DNA of 47,095 nt from Sphingomonas sp. Ant H11 (GCF_000797515.1 NZ_JSBN01000032.1:1-47095); one strand, 5' to 3'; positions 1 through 10,655 are shown, counted from the stretch's first letter. A program made the numbers and translations. Notes: a model not told the origin generated them from the letters alone.

Positions 1-32
1 GCGACGATTCGTCTCTCAGGAGCAACTTAACC

Positions 33-915
33 ATGTTTTCGGGATCAATCCCGGCGCTCGTCACGCCGTTCTCCGCCGACGGCGCGTTCGATGAGTCGGC
101 GTATCGCGATCTGGTTGAATGGCAGATTGACGAGGGTTCGACCGGTCTCGTGCCCTGCGGCACCACCGGTGAAGCGGCAACGCTGAGCGTGGAGGAGCAT
201 TTCCACATCGTCGGCATCTGCGTCGACCAGACCAGGGGCCGCGTGCCGGTGATCGCGGGGGCGGGCTCCAACGACACGCGCGTCGCGATCCACAATATCA
301 AGGCGGCCAAGGCGGCGGGCGCAGATGCCGCGCTGATGGTGCCACCGTATTACAACCGGCCCAATCAGGAGGGCATCTTCCGCCATTTCGAGGCGGTGGC
401 GCAGGCGTGCGACTTGCCGATCGTGCTGTACAATGTGCCCGGCCGCACCGTGACCGACATCGCGGTCGAGACGGTCGCGCGGATTGCGCATGCCTTCCCC
501 AGCGTGGTCGGCATCAAGGATGCGACGGGGGGTGATCCAGCGCGCATCGGCGCAGCGCGCGGCGTGCCCGGCGGGGTTCGTGCAGCTTTCGGGCAATGAC
601 GACATGGCGCTGGCGTTCAACGCGACCGGCGGGGTGGGGTGCATTTCGGTGACCGCCAATGTCGCGCCGGCTTTGTGCGCGGCGTTCCAGGCGGCGTGTG
701 CGGCGGGGGACTATGCGGCGGCGCTGGAGCTGCACGACCGGCTTTTCGCGCTGCATGTGGCGCTGTTCACCGATGCTTCGCCGGGGCCGGTGAAATATGC
801 GCTGAGCCGGGTGCGGCCGGACTTTCCGAAAGCGCTGCGCTTGCCGATGACCTGGCCGAGCGAGACGAGCCAGCGCGCGGTGGATGCGGGGCTGGCGGCG
901 GCTGGGTTGGTTTGA
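33..915 (+). CDS. dapA: 4-hydroxy-tetrahydrodipicolinate synthase (frameshifted)
   Basis: Condenses pyruvate with aspartate semialdehyde, the first step of the lysine/diaminopimelate branch, in the cytoplasm. The N-terminal part carries the family features [10 protein letters not shown] (pyruvate loop), YYNRPNQ, YNVPGRT and the Schiff-base lysine in GIKDAT. Just after that lysine the frame breaks; the rest ([21 protein letters not shown], then the helical C-terminus) continues in the next frame to 915. The break fits one extra G in the G6 run at 527-532. Repaired length is about 293 residues, normal for DapA. The ATG at 33 follows a CAGGAG ribosome binding site. Placement two genes ahead of smpB is plausible for alphaproteobacteria. 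I regard the lesion as a sequence error because the enzyme is normally essential. Confidence 0.95.
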
Positions 916-1005
916 GGGGGTAGGGTTAGCCTCTGGGCTTGGTGGAAAGCCGCCGTTTCGTGCCTTGGCGATTGCGGGTATAAATAGACTGGAAAGGCAC
1001 GCCGG

Positions 1006-1326
1006 ATGACCGCGAAGAAAACACGCATCATGTATATCGAGGACAAATCCGAGGGCCTGAACGGCCCCGCCCGTATTGGTCGCGTCACCCTGTCGAAATC
1101 GGGTCAGTCGGTTCACTATGCAGGTCGCACCTTTCAGCGCCTCGGTGGGCAGGGCTTCAAGGCGAACTATTTCGATACGGAGAGCGGAGCGCACTTCTGG
1201 ATTTCCGGGCCGTGCAAGGATGGCTCTGATCGGCTCAACAAAGGAAGCGCAAATCCGATCGATATCGATGGTGACGTGGAAGCCGAATATTGGGCTGATA
1301 TCCGAGGTCAGAAACCGCCGCGTTGA
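1006..1326 (+). CDS. conserved small protein of unknown function
   Basis: A 106-residue soluble protein with no signal peptide or membrane segment. It begins MTAKKTRIMYIEDKSEG and contains GPARIGRVTLSKSG, YAGRTFQRLGGQGFKANYFD and FWISGPCKDGSDR. I recognise this as a recurring pattern in small bacterial hypothetical proteins, sometimes carrying misleading metabolic-enzyme names, but I know no function for it. It stands alone between dapA and an opposite-strand cluster. Base composition is somewhat less GC-rich than the neighbours. Start chosen at the first ATG; the upstream GGAAAGG lies a little far for an ideal ribosome binding site. Confidence 0.75.
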   Translation: MTAKKTRIMYIEDKSEGLNGPARIGRVTLSKSGQSVHYAGRTFQRLGGQGFKANYFDTESGAHFWISGPCKDGSDRLNKGSANPIDIDGDVEAEYWADIRGQKPPR

Positions 1327-1353
1327 ACGTTCGCAACTGGGCGGTATCTGCTG

Positions 1354-1500
1354 TTATCGCGCCAGCCACGCGAACATTGAAAAAATAACGGCTGCAAACC
1401 CAAATAGCGATACGATGGCCGCAGCCCATCCTGCCCAAGGGCCATATTCCTCGTTGATCCATCCAACGAGATCGGTCGTCGCCAGGAAAATCTCTTCCAT
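1354..1500 (-). CDS. small single-pass membrane protein (48 aa)
   Basis: Translating the reverse strand gives a 48-residue product beginning MEEIFLATTDLVGWINEEYG, then a hydrophobic stretch AAAIVSLFGFAAVIFSMFAW (residues 27-46) and a basic end LAR before a stop. Acidic N-terminus plus one transmembrane helix plus a short basic tail looks like a genuine small membrane protein, not random translation. An in-frame ATG at 1524 would add eight residues (MRLRYRRN) and has a GCGGAC sequence upstream, so either start is possible. It fills most of the gap between the small ORF and the thioesterase gene. No family recognised. Confidence 0.45.
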   Translation of the reverse strand: MEEIFLATTDLVGWINEEYGPWAGWAAAIVSLFGFAAVIFSMFAWLAR

Positions 1501-1596
1501 ATTGCGACGATACCGCAAGCGCATTGCGTCCGCTATTGGTTAAAATCTTCCATGGTCGCTCTGGCGATCCCGCCCCGCAGCATAGCGCTTGGTCGT

Positions 1597-1628
1597 CCCC
1601 CGTTCGTTTACGAACGAACGATGGGGGG
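1597..1628 (-). terminator. imperfect hairpin downstream of thioesterase gene
   Basis: The stretch contains CCCCCGTTCG, a short loop region with repeated CGAACG, then AT and a G6 run, so a G/C-rich stem with a small AT bulge can form. It lies about 30 nt beyond the stop of the minus-strand thioesterase gene. There is no clear T run, so this is a weak terminator candidate. Confidence 0.3.
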
Positions 1629-1658
1629 CTGGTAGGGATTGAGCGGCCAACCCGCCGC

Positions 1659-2075
1659 TCAATCCTTGGCGAAAAAGCGGTCGATCACGTCGCGCGCCAG
1701 GCGGGCCGGGCGCAGGGTGGTGGCGTCGAGGCAGCACCAGCTCGATTTGACTTCGGCGAGCACGTCTTCGCCGCGCTTGATGATCGTTTCGTAGAAAGCG
1801 CGCGCGCCCTGCACCTTTTCGAGCAGCACGGTGGCGATCACTTCGTCGTCGAGAAAGGTCGGCTTGCGATAGGTGATCTCGTGCTTCAGCGCGACCCAGG
1901 CGTGAGTCGCCAGCGCTTCTGCCGGGGCAAAGCGCTGCCAGTGGCTGACCACCGCATCCTGTACCCATTTGAGATAGGAGGCATTGTTGACATGGCCCAT
2001 GAAATCGATGTCGGCGGCATCGATGGCGATGGCGAAGCTGTGCGTCGCGAATTTGGGGCTCAGGCACTCGGTCAT
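1659..2075 (-). CDS. acyl-CoA thioesterase, hot-dog (4HBT) family
   Basis: Small hot-dog fold thioesterase of 138 residues, expected to hydrolyse acyl-CoA in the cytoplasm. Visible features are the N-terminal DIDFMGHVNNASYLKWVQDA segment (residues 23-42), typical of the YbgC/FadM-like 4HBT family with its catalytic-region Asp and HVNN turn, and the strand ITYRKPTFLDDEV. Length is normal for a single hot-dog domain. The ATG at 2075 is preceded by AAGGTGAG. It is transcribed away from smpB. The substrate cannot be told from sequence. Confidence 0.85.
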   Translation of the reverse strand: MTECLSPKFATHSFAIAIDAADIDFMGHVNNASYLKWVQDAVVSHWQRFAPAEALATHAWVALKHEITYRKPTFLDDEVIATVLLEKVQGARAFYETIIKRGEDVLAEVKSSWCCLDATTLRPARLARDVIDRFFAKD

Positions 2076-2219
2076 ACCCTCACCTTATAGGATTGGCGCG
2101 CGCATAGCGAGCGAACAACGCGCGCGACCTGCGCAAAATGTGCGATCTTGCGGTGGGTCGGTGCCAATCTGCGCTTGTGGCTTTTGTTTCGCGGCGACAG
2201 CGCCTACATCGCCGCTCTT

Positions 2220-2702
2220 ATGGCCCGTCCAAAGCCCCCCGTTTTCGAAAAAACCAAGATCGTCGCCGAGAACCGGCGCGCGCGTTACGATTATGCGATC
2301 GATACCGTCTATGAAGCGGGCATCGCGCTGACCGGGACCGAGGTGAAGAGCCTGCGCAGCGGCACCGGCTCGATCGCCGAAAGCTATGCCGAGGTGAAGG
2401 ACGGTCAGGTGTGGCTGATCAATTCCAACGTGCCCGAATTCAGCCACGGCAACCGCTTCAACCATGAGCCCAAGCGCGCGCGCAAACTCCTGCTGCACGA
2501 GCGCGAGATCAACAAGATGCACGGCGCGGTGGCGCGCGAGGGCATGACGCTCGTGCCGCTGATGGTCTATTTCAATTCCAAGGGCCGCGCGAAAGTCGAA
2601 CTGGCGCTGGCCAAGGGCAAGAAGGCGCATGACAAGCGCGATTCGATCAAGGAACGCGACTGGAAGCGCGAGCAAGGGAGGCTGATGCGCGACCGTGGTT
2701 GA
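2220..2702 (+). CDS. smpB: SsrA-binding protein SmpB
   Basis: Partner of tmRNA in trans-translation: it binds the tRNA-like domain and brings it to stalled ribosomes. The 160-residue product begins [20 protein letters not shown] and shows the SmpB core: [31 protein letters not shown], NFxHEPKRxRKLLLH-type segment and [17 protein letters not shown], followed by the basic C-terminal tail that inserts in the mRNA channel. Longer in-frame translation from 2148 is possible, but the start at 2220 matches the family. The stop overlaps the next gene's GTG by 8 nt, suggesting translational coupling. Confidence 0.96.
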   Translation: MARPKPPVFEKTKIVAENRRARYDYAIDTVYEAGIALTGTEVKSLRSGTGSIAESYAEVKDGQVWLINSNVPEFSHGNRFNHEPKRARKLLLHEREINKMHGAVAREGMTLVPLMVYFNSKGRAKVELALAKGKKAHDKRDSIKERDWKREQGRLMRDRG

Positions 2703-3279
2703 CGTCGTCATCCGCGCCCGCCGCACGGCACAGATCATCGCATTCGCGCGTCGCCACATCCCCACGCGGGAAAGCGTGGAGGCGAATCGCTATCTTCGTC
2801 CCGTTGCGCACCGCATTCTCGCCCCGGAATTGTGGCGCTTTACGCGTCGTTCGGTGCCGCGGGGCGTCGCTTTGGGGCTCTTTACGGGCGTCCTGTTCCC
2901 ATTCGCGCACATGCCCCTGGCGGCGGTGACTGCGCTTCCGGTGCGTGCCAACGTACCGGTCGCCGTCGGGACGACGTTGTTGCACAACCCGGTCACAACG
3001 GTGCCGCTATTCTGGTGCGCCTACGAACTCGGGCATTGGGTGTTGCGGCTCGATCGCAGCGTGCCGGGCGCGCCGATTGCCAGCAATGTGAAGGCCAATG
3101 TCGGCCTGCTCCATTGGCTGGTTTCGCAGGGTGGTCCGGCGACGATTGTCGGCCTGATTTTGATCGCTGTGGCGCTGTCGGCGGCAGGTTTTTTTCTGGC
3201 CGGACTGGTGTGGCGCGTCCGCATCGGTCGCAAATGGCGCAGGCGTGCTGCGCAAAAAGGGCCGAAACAAGCGATTTGA
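2695..3279 (+). CDS. DUF2062 membrane protein
   Basis: A 194-residue inner-membrane protein of the DUF2062 family. After a basic N-terminal region come the family-like segment [20 protein letters not shown] (residues about 52-71), a second hydrophobic region around [20 protein letters not shown], and a final long helix [20 protein letters not shown] before a strongly basic tail. Function is unknown; the family is common in proteobacteria. The GTG start at 2695 overlaps the end of smpB by 8 nt, so the pair is probably one transcript. Confidence 0.85.
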   Translation: MVDVVIRARRTAQIIAFARRHIPTRESVEANRYLRPVAHRILAPELWRFTRRSVPRGVALGLFTGVLFPFAHMPLAAVTALPVRANVPVAVGTTLLHNPVTTVPLFWCAYELGHWVLRLDRSVPGAPIASNVKANVGLLHWLVSQGGPATIVGLILIAVALSAAGFFLAGLVWRVRIGRKWRRRAAQKGPKQAI

Positions 3280-3338
3280 CGGAATGTGTCATGCGGTTAC
3301 AACACGCTCCATTAAATGTCCGTTGAGAGGATTTTTGC

Positions 3339-5401
3339 ATGCGTCGTTCGTTGGTCACGGTTTCCCTGCTCGCGTCTGCGGCACTGGTGGGGGTGACCCA
3401 CGCAAATCCGGCACCGAAGCCCAAGGTTGCAGCGAAGGCAGAGCCCGCGCCGAAAGCGGCCGGTGCCGAGATCGGCGCGTTCGGGCTCGATATTGCCGGC
3501 ATGGACACCAGCGTTAAGCCGGGTGATGATTTCGTGAAGTTCGCAGGCGGCAAGTGGGAAGCAGCCACCGAGATTCCGGCGGACAAGGCGACGTACGGTA
3601 TGTTCAACCGCTTGGCCGACCGCTCGCTGGAACAGACCCGCACGATCCTGGATGCTGCGGCGAAGCGTCCCGGCGACAAGATCGGCGATTTCTATGCGAG
3701 CTTCATGGATGACGCCGCGATCAACGCCAAGGGCATCGATCCGATCAAGCCCTGGATCGCCGAAATCCGCGCAGCGGGCGACAAGACTGCGCTGGCGGTC
3801 GAGATGGCCAAGCTGCAACGGATTGGCGTGGGCGGCCTGTTCCGCATGGGCGTAGGCCAGGACGACAAGGCCCCCGATACCTATATCGTCGGGCTGAGCC
3901 AATCGGGCATCGGCTTGCCCGATCGTGATTATTATCTGAAGGACGACCCCAAGCTCGCCGACACGCGCGCAAAATATCAGGCCTATCAGGTGCAGATGCT
4001 GGGCCTCGCCGGTGTGGACGATGCCGCGGCGCGCGGCGCGGCGGTCTACGCCTTTGAAAAGACGCTGGCGACCGCGCATTGGGACCGCATCAAATCGCGC
4101 GATTCCGATCTGACCTACAATAAGTGGTCGGCGGCTGACTTCGCGGCCAAGCCCCGGGCTTCCCGTGGGAGGTCTACATGAAGACGGCGGGGACCGCAGG
4201 CCAGGGCAATTATCTGGTCGGGATGCCCAGCGCGTTGACCGACGAAGCCAAGGCTTTCGCCGATGCCCCGGTCCAGGTGGTCCAGGATTTCCTGATCCTG
4301 CGCTTGCTGCGCAGCTACGCCGGCGTTCTCGCCAAGCCGATCAACGACGCCAATTTCGCCTTTTATGGCACGGTGCTGAGCGGTGCGCCGCAGCAGCCGG
4401 TGCGGTGGAAGCGCGGCGTGGGGATCGTCAGCGGGGCGATGGGCGAACAGGTCGGCCAGGAATATGTCGCGCAATATTTCCCGCCCGCGACCAAGGCGGC
4501 GGCGGACCAGCTCGTCAAGAACATCATCGCGGCGATGAGCGTGCGGCTGGACAATCTGACGTGGATGGCCCCGGAAACCAAGGTAAAGGCGCACGCCAAG
4601 CTCGCCGCCTTTACCCCCAAGATCGGCTATCCGTCGAAGTGGCGCGACTATTCGGCGCTGACGGTGAAGCGCGACGACATCGTCAGCAATGTCGCGGCGG
4701 CGAACGCGTTTGAATATGAGCGCGATCTGCACAAGCTCGGCCAGCCGATCGATCGCACCGAATGGGGCATGACCCCGATGACGGTGAACGCCTATGCCAA
4801 TCCGCCGATGAACGAGATCGTCTTCCCGGCGGCGATCCTGCAGCCCCCCTTCTTCGACGCCAAGGCGGACCCGGCGGTCAATTACGGCGGCATCGGCGTG
4901 GTGATCGGGCATGAACTGAGCCACCATTTCGACGATCAGGGGCGCAAATACGATCCGACCGGCAAGCTCGCCGATTGGTGGACCGCAGAGGACGTCAAAC
5001 GCTTCACCGCGATGACCGACAAGCTGGTCAAGCAGTATGACGCGTATGAGCCGCTGCCGGGCCTGCACATCAAGGGCGGGCTGACACTGGGCGAAAACAT
5101 GGCGGATCTTGCCGGGCTGGCGCTGGCTTATGATGCGTATCACCGCTCGCTTGGCGGGAAGCCTGCTCCGGTGATCGACGGGCTGACGGGCGACCAGCGC
5201 TTCTTCCTTGGCTATGCGCAGGTCTGGCGGATCAAGTTCCGCGAACCGGCGCTGCGTTCGCAGGTGATTTCGAACGAACATTCGCCCGGGCCCTTCCGCA
5301 CCGCCGAGGTGCGCAACGTCGATGCCTGGTACAAGGCGTTCGGCGTGAAGGCGGGCGAGAAGCTGTATCTTGCCCCGGCTGACCGTGTGAAGGTCTGGTA
5401 A
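3339..5401 (+). CDS. M13 family zinc metallopeptidase (frameshifted)
   Basis: Neprilysin/PepO-like exported endopeptidase. It starts with a signal peptide (MRRSLVTVSLLASAALVGV, cleavage near THA-NP) and the M13 N-terminal region (GMDTSVKPGDDFVKFAGGKW). The C-terminal catalytic part has the zinc motif HELSH in GHELSHHFDDQGRKYD (about residue 525 after repair), the third ligand and its Asp partner in ENMADLAG, and ends with VKVW like other M13 enzymes. The frame breaks near 4150: one missing base in AAG-CCCCGGG would restore FAAKAPGFPWEVYMK. Repaired length is about 687 residues, normal for M13. GAGAGGA precedes the ATG. Confidence 0.93.
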
Positions 5402-5413
5402 AGGCGGTATTCT

Positions 5414-5445
5414 GCACCGCGCCGCCTGGACGGGTGGCGCGGTGC
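5414..5445 (+). terminator. hairpin after M13 peptidase gene
   Basis: Perfect 10-bp inverted repeat GCACCGCGCC / GGCGCGGTGC with a 12-nt loop, starting 12 nt after the peptidase stop codon. No T run follows, so it may be a weak or Rho-assisted terminator. It argues against the GTG at 5442, which lies inside the stem, as the start of the next gene. Confidence 0.5.
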
Positions 5446-5504
5446 GGCGGTGTCTGGCCGCTTTGCCCTTGACGCTCCCGGCGCATCGCCCAATGCAGGT
5501 GCGG

Positions 5505-7906
5505 ATGGCATCGCTTCCAACGTCTCCGAACCCGTCTCGCGGCGCAGCTTTGATCGCGATTGGCTGCGGCTGCGCGGCTGCGGCGATCGTTCTGGTGGTG
5601 ATCGGCAGCGCGCCGATTGCGGCGGCGTTCTTTGCGACCGCGCTCGTGGCGACGGGCGGGCTGCTGTTGTTCCGCCGTCTGTTCCCGCGCACCGCGGAAC
5701 TCGCTGCCGAGCCGGATTGGAGCGTCGCGCGTACGGTTGCGGAGAGCAGCCCGGATGCGATTGCGGTGACCGATCGTGCCGGACGGTTGGTGTGCGCCAA
5801 CAATCGCTACGAGACGCTGTTCGGCGGCTTTGCGACCCCGCCGGGGCTGCCGTTTGATGCGACTGGTGTGGAGCTTTTGGGGGCTGCCGGACGCGCCGCC
5901 TGGCGTGATGGCTCGGCGGGAGTCGCCCGGCTCCTCATCAAAGGCGCGCAGCTTTCCGCCGAAGTGACGCGGGCCGGCGAAGACGGCAACCTTCTGGTCT
6001 GGCGTTTCCATGCAACGCAGGGCCTGGATCTCGCCCAGACGATGGAGAATTTGATCTCGGGAGCGACGGGCGATCGACTCGGCAGCGCCGGGATCATGGC
6101 GGCGTTGATCAATCCCGACGGGCGGATCCGGGCGGCGAACCGCGTGTTGCGGGCACGTGCGATGGGGCATGAGGAAGGCGCGATCGTCGGTCGCGACTTT
6201 GCGCGCTTTCTGATCACCGACTCGCACGGCATGGCGCGGTTCGAACGCGAAGGGCTGGCGCAGAACCCGTTGCGCGTTCTCCAGATCCCGTTTCTCGATG
6301 GGGAAGACGCGCCGATGCTGGTCGCGCTGATCGACGAGGAAGAGAATAGCCAGCCTGCCATTGGCGAAAGCGCGGCGGCGCATATCAAGAGCCTGGTGTC
6401 GTTGATGCCGTTCGGCGTTGCCTTGATCGGCGGCGACGGGCGCTTCGTGCAGATGAACGACGCCTTTGCGCGGGCGGCGGCGGTCGATCCGCACAGCCCG
6501 CCCATCTATCCCGGCGATTTGCTGGTGCGCGAAGACAAGGGTGTGGTCGCCGACGCGATCCGCCGTTTTGCCGGTGGCGCGACGCATTCAACCGACCTTG
6601 CGGTGCGGCTGAAGGATCATCCCGACGAGCCGGTCGCCCTGTCGATCGCGGGTGCGCGCGGCCTCGGCAATTCGGCAGTGTTGTTGAGCCTCAAGGACAA
6701 TAGCGAGGAAACGCGGCTGAAGCGCGAAGTGGCGCAGGCCACCAAGATGCAGGCGGTGGGGCAGCTCGCGGGCGGTGTTGCGCACGATTTCAACAACATC
6801 CTCACCGCGATCATCGGGCATTGCGATTTGATGCTGATGCGCCATTCGCCCGGCGACAGTGATTATGACGACATCCAGCAAATCCGCGCCAACTCCAACC
6901 GCGCGGCCAGCCTGACGCGGCAATTGCTCGCTTTCTCCCGCCAGCAGACGCTCAGGCCGCAAGTGCTGCAACTGCCCGACGTGATTTCCGAAGTCACCAA
7001 TTTGCTTAAGCGCTTGTTGGGCGAAAGCGTCACGCTTACCGTCAAACATGGGCGCAACCTGGGGCCGGTGCGTGCAGACCCCGGGCAACTCGAACAGGTC
7101 GTCGTCAATCTCGCGGTGAACGCGCGCGATGCGATGATGGCGAAGGATCCGCGCGGCACCGGCACGCTGGCGATCCAGACCTATGCGGTCACCACCGCCG
7201 AAGTGCGCAAGCTCGCATCGGATATCCTTCCGGCCGCCGATTATGTCGTGCTTGAAGTGGCCGATACCGGCGGCGGTATCCCGCCCGATGTGCTGCCAAA
7301 ATCTTCGAGCCCTTTTTTACGACCAAGGAGGTGGGAAAGGGCACCGGGCTCGGTTTGTCCACCGTTTATGGGATCGTCAAACAATCGGGTGGCTATATCT
7401 TTGCCGATAATGTGAAGGCTGGACCGCGCGGGCAGGCGGGGGCGGTATTTACCATCTACTTGCCGGTCCACACCGTCGGTGCCTTGGCGGAAGCGCCACC
7501 CGCACGGATTTTGCCGCGCGAGAAGCCGGTCGATCTCTGGGGCACAGGCACGATCCTGCTGGTCGAAGACGAGGACATGGTGCGGGCCGTTGCCGAACGG
7601 GCGCTGACACGGCAGGGCTATACCGTGCTGTGCGCCGAACATGGGGAGGCTGCGCTCGAACTGTTGGCATCCGGCCCAAAGCCCGATCTGCTCATATCGG
7701 ACGTGATGATGCCGTTGATGGATGGACCGACCATGGTGCGGCAAGCGCGCGCGCGCTATCCCGATCTGCCGATCGTGTTCATGTCGGGCTATGCCGAGGA
7801 GACGATTCGCAAGTCGATCGATCTCGACAACGTCGCCTTTCTGGCAAAACCGTTTTCGGTACAACAGCTTGCTGAAGCGGTGCGGGCGGTATTGGGTGCG
7901 AAATGA
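5505..7906 (+). CDS. cckA: CckA-type hybrid sensor histidine kinase (frameshifted)
   Basis: Membrane hybrid kinase that, in alphaproteobacteria, phosphorylates ChpT and through it CtrA and CpdR. Order: two N-terminal transmembrane helices, PAS-like regions (first at [20 protein letters not shown]), HisKA with [13 protein letters not shown] (phospho-His about residue 427), HATPase with [10 protein letters not shown] and [18 protein letters not shown], and a C-terminal receiver with LLVEDED, phospho-acceptor Asp in LLISDVMMP and Lys in LAKPF. The HisKA signature and receiver fusion support CckA. One base is missing near 7297-7301; restoring it gives [19 protein letters not shown]. The start at 5505 follows AGGTG; an ATG at 5493 is an alternative. 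Confidence 0.87.
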
Positions 7907-7943
7907 TTTGGCGCATTCCGGCATGCCCGGCTAAGGGCCTATT

Positions 7944-8297
7944 ATGAGCGGGCCACAGACCATTTTGATCGTCGAGGACGAACCCTTGATTGCGATGATG
8001 ATCGAGGATTTTCTCGATGTCTTGGGAAAGCGTCATGGCGGCACGGCGGATAGCGTTGTGGCCGCGCTGGCGTTGATTGAAGCGGGTGGCATCGACGCTG
8101 CCATCCTGGACGTCAATTTGCGCGGCGGGGAGAAGAGCTTCCCGATCGCGGCGGTGCTCGCGGAGAAGGGCATTCCGTTCGTTTTCGCGACCGGCGGGTC
8201 GCATGATAGCGTCGGGGAAGAGTATCGCGATCGTCCGACTCTGGCCAAACCTTTCACGATGGATGGGGTTTCCAAGGCATTGGCGGCATTGGGCTAA
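7944..8297 (+). CDS. single-domain response regulator
   Basis: A 117-residue stand-alone receiver with no output domain. It has the acidic pocket in ILIVEDEPLIAMM, the phospho-acceptor Asp in AAILDVNLRGG, a Thr in FATGG and the conserved Lys in LAKPFT. It lies 37 nt after cckA on the same strand, so it may be co-transcribed and take phosphate from CckA or another kinase. The DVNLRGG variant is common among alphaproteobacterial single-domain receivers. The partner kinase is not shown by sequence. Confidence 0.88.
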   Translation: MSGPQTILIVEDEPLIAMMIEDFLDVLGKRHGGTADSVVAALALIEAGGIDAAILDVNLRGGEKSFPIAAVLAEKGIPFVFATGGSHDSVGEEYRDRPTLAKPFTMDGVSKALAALG

Positions 8298-8410
8298 TCA
8301 GGCGGCTGATGGGGGGCTGATCACGATCAACCCAACAAAGCCGGCCTGATGCGGACCCATCGCGGCGCTCTGCCGTTTCTCCTGCCACAATCCCGGCACG
8401 GAGACCGATC

Positions 8411-9321
8411 GTGGCACTTTCCAGCTCAGACATTTCGCCATCCGCTTTGACAAACCCGCAAAAGGTTGGTCCCAAACCGCCGTTCGAACGCCAGAGCCAG
8501 CCTTGGCCGGGCCTTGCGCGCGACATGCGGCCCCGGCCCGATCACGGTGAATCGACCTATCGTGGCTCCGGTCGTCTGGCCGGTCGCAAGGCTTTGATTA
8601 CCGGTGGCGACTCCGGGATGGGACGGGCGGCCGCCATGCTTACGCGCGCGAAGGAGCCGACGTTGCCATCAACTATCTGCCGGAAGAGGAGGCGGATGCC
8701 CGGGACGTGATCGATCTGATCCGCGCTTCGGGCCGAGTCGGAGTCGCCATCCCCGGGGATTTGTGCAGCGAGGATTTCTGCGCCACCCTGGTCCAGACCG
8801 CAGTCGATACGCTTGGTGGGCTCGACATTCTGGTCAGCAATGCCGCCCGACAACAAACCCACGGTTCGATCCTCGACATTTCCACCGAGGAATTCGACCG
8901 GACGATGAAGACCAATATCTACGCGCCGTTCTGGCTCATCAAGGCGGCGCTGCCGCATCTGGCACCGGGATCGTCGATCATCGGGACGACGTCGGAGCAG
9001 GCAACCGATCCGTCAGAAGATCTGTATGATTACGCGCAAACCAAGGCAGCAACCACCAATTATGTTCGCAGCCTAGCCAAACAACTGGCGTCGCGGGGAA
9101 TCCGCGTGAACGGCGTCGCACCGGGGCCGATCTGGACCCCGCTGCAGGTGTCTGGCGGCGCGACGATGGAAAAGCTCGAGCAGTTTGGTGGTCAGACGCC
9201 GCTCGGTCGCCCGGGGCAACCGGGCGAGCTTGCCGGGATCTACGTTCTGCTGGCCGAAAGTGGCGGCAGCTACGCCACCGGACAAGTCTATGGCGCAGCG
9301 GGCGGCAGCGGAATGCCGTGA
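8411..9321 (+). CDS. SDR family oxidoreductase, YhxC/YdaD-like (frameshifted)
   Basis: NAD(P)-dependent short-chain dehydrogenase of the group with an N-terminal extension ([17 protein letters not shown] and [20 protein letters not shown]) ahead of the Rossmann fold. Dinucleotide motif [14 protein letters not shown]-equivalent SNAARQ, active-site Ser in [10 protein letters not shown] and Tyr/Lys in YDYAQTKAA are all present. The frame breaks near 8637, where one missing base in GCCAT-GCT would restore [20 protein letters not shown]. Repaired length about 303 residues. GTG start at 8411 follows GGAGA. The physiological substrate is unknown; related Gram-positive proteins are stress-induced. 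Confidence 0.87.
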
Positions 9322-9349
9322 TCCTGCCGGTTTTTTTAAAGAGGTTGTC

Positions 9350-9364
9350 GTTCTACTCTTGTTC
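9350..9364 (+). promoter_or_regulatory. LexA (SOS) box of recA, GTTC-N7-GTTC
   Basis: Exact match to the alphaproteobacterial SOS operator: GTTC at 9350-9353, TACTCTT, GTTC at 9361-9364, 76 nt upstream of the recA start. A possible -35 element TTGTTC (9359-9364), 17-nt spacer and -10-like TACACG (9382-9387) overlaps the box, so LexA would block polymerase binding. The second GTTC also pairs with GAAC at 9370-9373 as a short palindrome. The operator is seen directly; the promoter hexamers are inferred. Confidence 0.88.
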
Positions 9365-9440
9365 CATAAGAACAAACGCGATACACGGTGCATCACGCAT
9401 TGAACGCACCCGGCGTTCGGTCTAGCGCAGGAGGCTACCA

Positions 9441-10543
9441 ATGGCGGTATCGTTGAAGGTCATCGACAGCAAAATGGCAGCCTCAGACAAGCAAGCAGAC
9501 AAAGCCACCGCAGAACGCGCCAAGGCGCTGGAAGCGGCGCTCGCACAAATCGACCGCGCCTTTGGCAAGGGCTCGGCGATGAAGCTGGGCTCGAAACAGA
9601 CGATGCAGGTCGAGGTGATCTCGACCGGCTCGCTCGGGCTCGATATCGCGCTCGGCGTCGGCGGCTTGCCGCGTGGGCGCGTGATCGAGATTTACGGGCC
9701 GGAAAGCTCGGGCAAGACCACGCTGGCGCTTCATGTCATCGCAGAGGCGCAAAAGGGCGGCGGCACCGCGGCGTTCGTCGATGCCGAACATGCGCTCGAC
9801 CCGGTTTATGCCAAGAAGCTCGGCGTCAATATCGACGAGCTGATCGTGTCGCAGCCCGACACGGGCGAGCAGGCGCTCGAAATCGTCGATACGCTGGTGC
9901 GCTCCAACGCGATCGACGTGCTGGTGGTCGATTCGGTCGCAGCCTTGGTGCCGCGCGCGGAAATCGAAGGCGAAATGGGCGACAGCCATGTCGGTTTGCA
10001 GGCGCGACTGATGTCGCAATCGCTGCGCAAACTGACGGGCTCGATCAGCCGCTCGCGCTGCATGGTGATTTTCATCAACCAGCTGCGCATGAAGATCGGC
10101 GTGATGTACGGCAACCCCGAGACGACGACCGGCGGCAATGCGCTGAAATTCTACGCCTCGGTGCGCCTCGACATTCGTCGCACCGGCCAGATCAAGGATC
10201 GCGACGAGATCATCGGCAACACCACACGCGTGAAGGTCGTCAAGAACAAGGTCGCGCCGCCCTTCAAGCAAGTCGAATTCGACATCATGTACGGGCAGGG
10301 CGTGTCCAAGATTGGCGAGATTCTGGATCTGGGCGTCAAGGCTGGGCTGGTCGAGAAATCGGCGCGTGGTTCAGCTATGACAGCGTCCGCATCGGGCAGG
10401 GGCGTGAGAACGCCAAGACCTTCCTCAAGGAAAATGTCGAAATGTCCGATCGTCTGGAAAAGGCGATTCGCGCACGGACCGACAAGGTCGCCGAGGAAAT
10501 GATGGCGGGTGCGGAACCCGATGAAGGTGACGACGAGATGTGA
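9441..10543 (+). CDS. recA: Recombinase RecA (frameshifted near 3' end)
   Basis: ATP-dependent strand-exchange protein and LexA co-protease. Shows the RecA core: [30 protein letters not shown] (Walker A near residues 86-93), [20 protein letters not shown] (Walker B and L1), [39 protein letters not shown]. The frame breaks at 10361, where a missing G (CGGC for CGGGC) changes [16 protein letters not shown] into unrelated sequence. Restored, the protein runs to 10543 with the acidic end PDEGDDEM, about 367 residues. AGGAGG precedes the ATG, and an SOS box lies upstream. A loss-of-function recA is unlikely; this is probably a base-calling error. Confidence 0.97.
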
Positions 10544-10655
10544 GTTTCGCCCCGGTCTGCTGCGGCGGGCCGGAGCAGGGGATGGCGGCAGTGCACGGCT
10601 GCGTCCCACCACGATGGCGGTATCGAGCGCTCTCGGTGCCGTCGCAGAGACCGGG

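Noticed and set aside
4115..6587. Long minus-strand frames opposite the M13 peptidase and cckA.
   Set aside because: Shadow frames with biased composition; the sense strand holds conserved catalytic motifs throughout.
7241..7415. cckA and other genes as true truncated pseudogenes or programmed frameshift genes.
   Set aside because: Each lesion is a different one-base change with no slippery site plus downstream structure, and the downstream part remains fully conserved. Error is the simpler reading.
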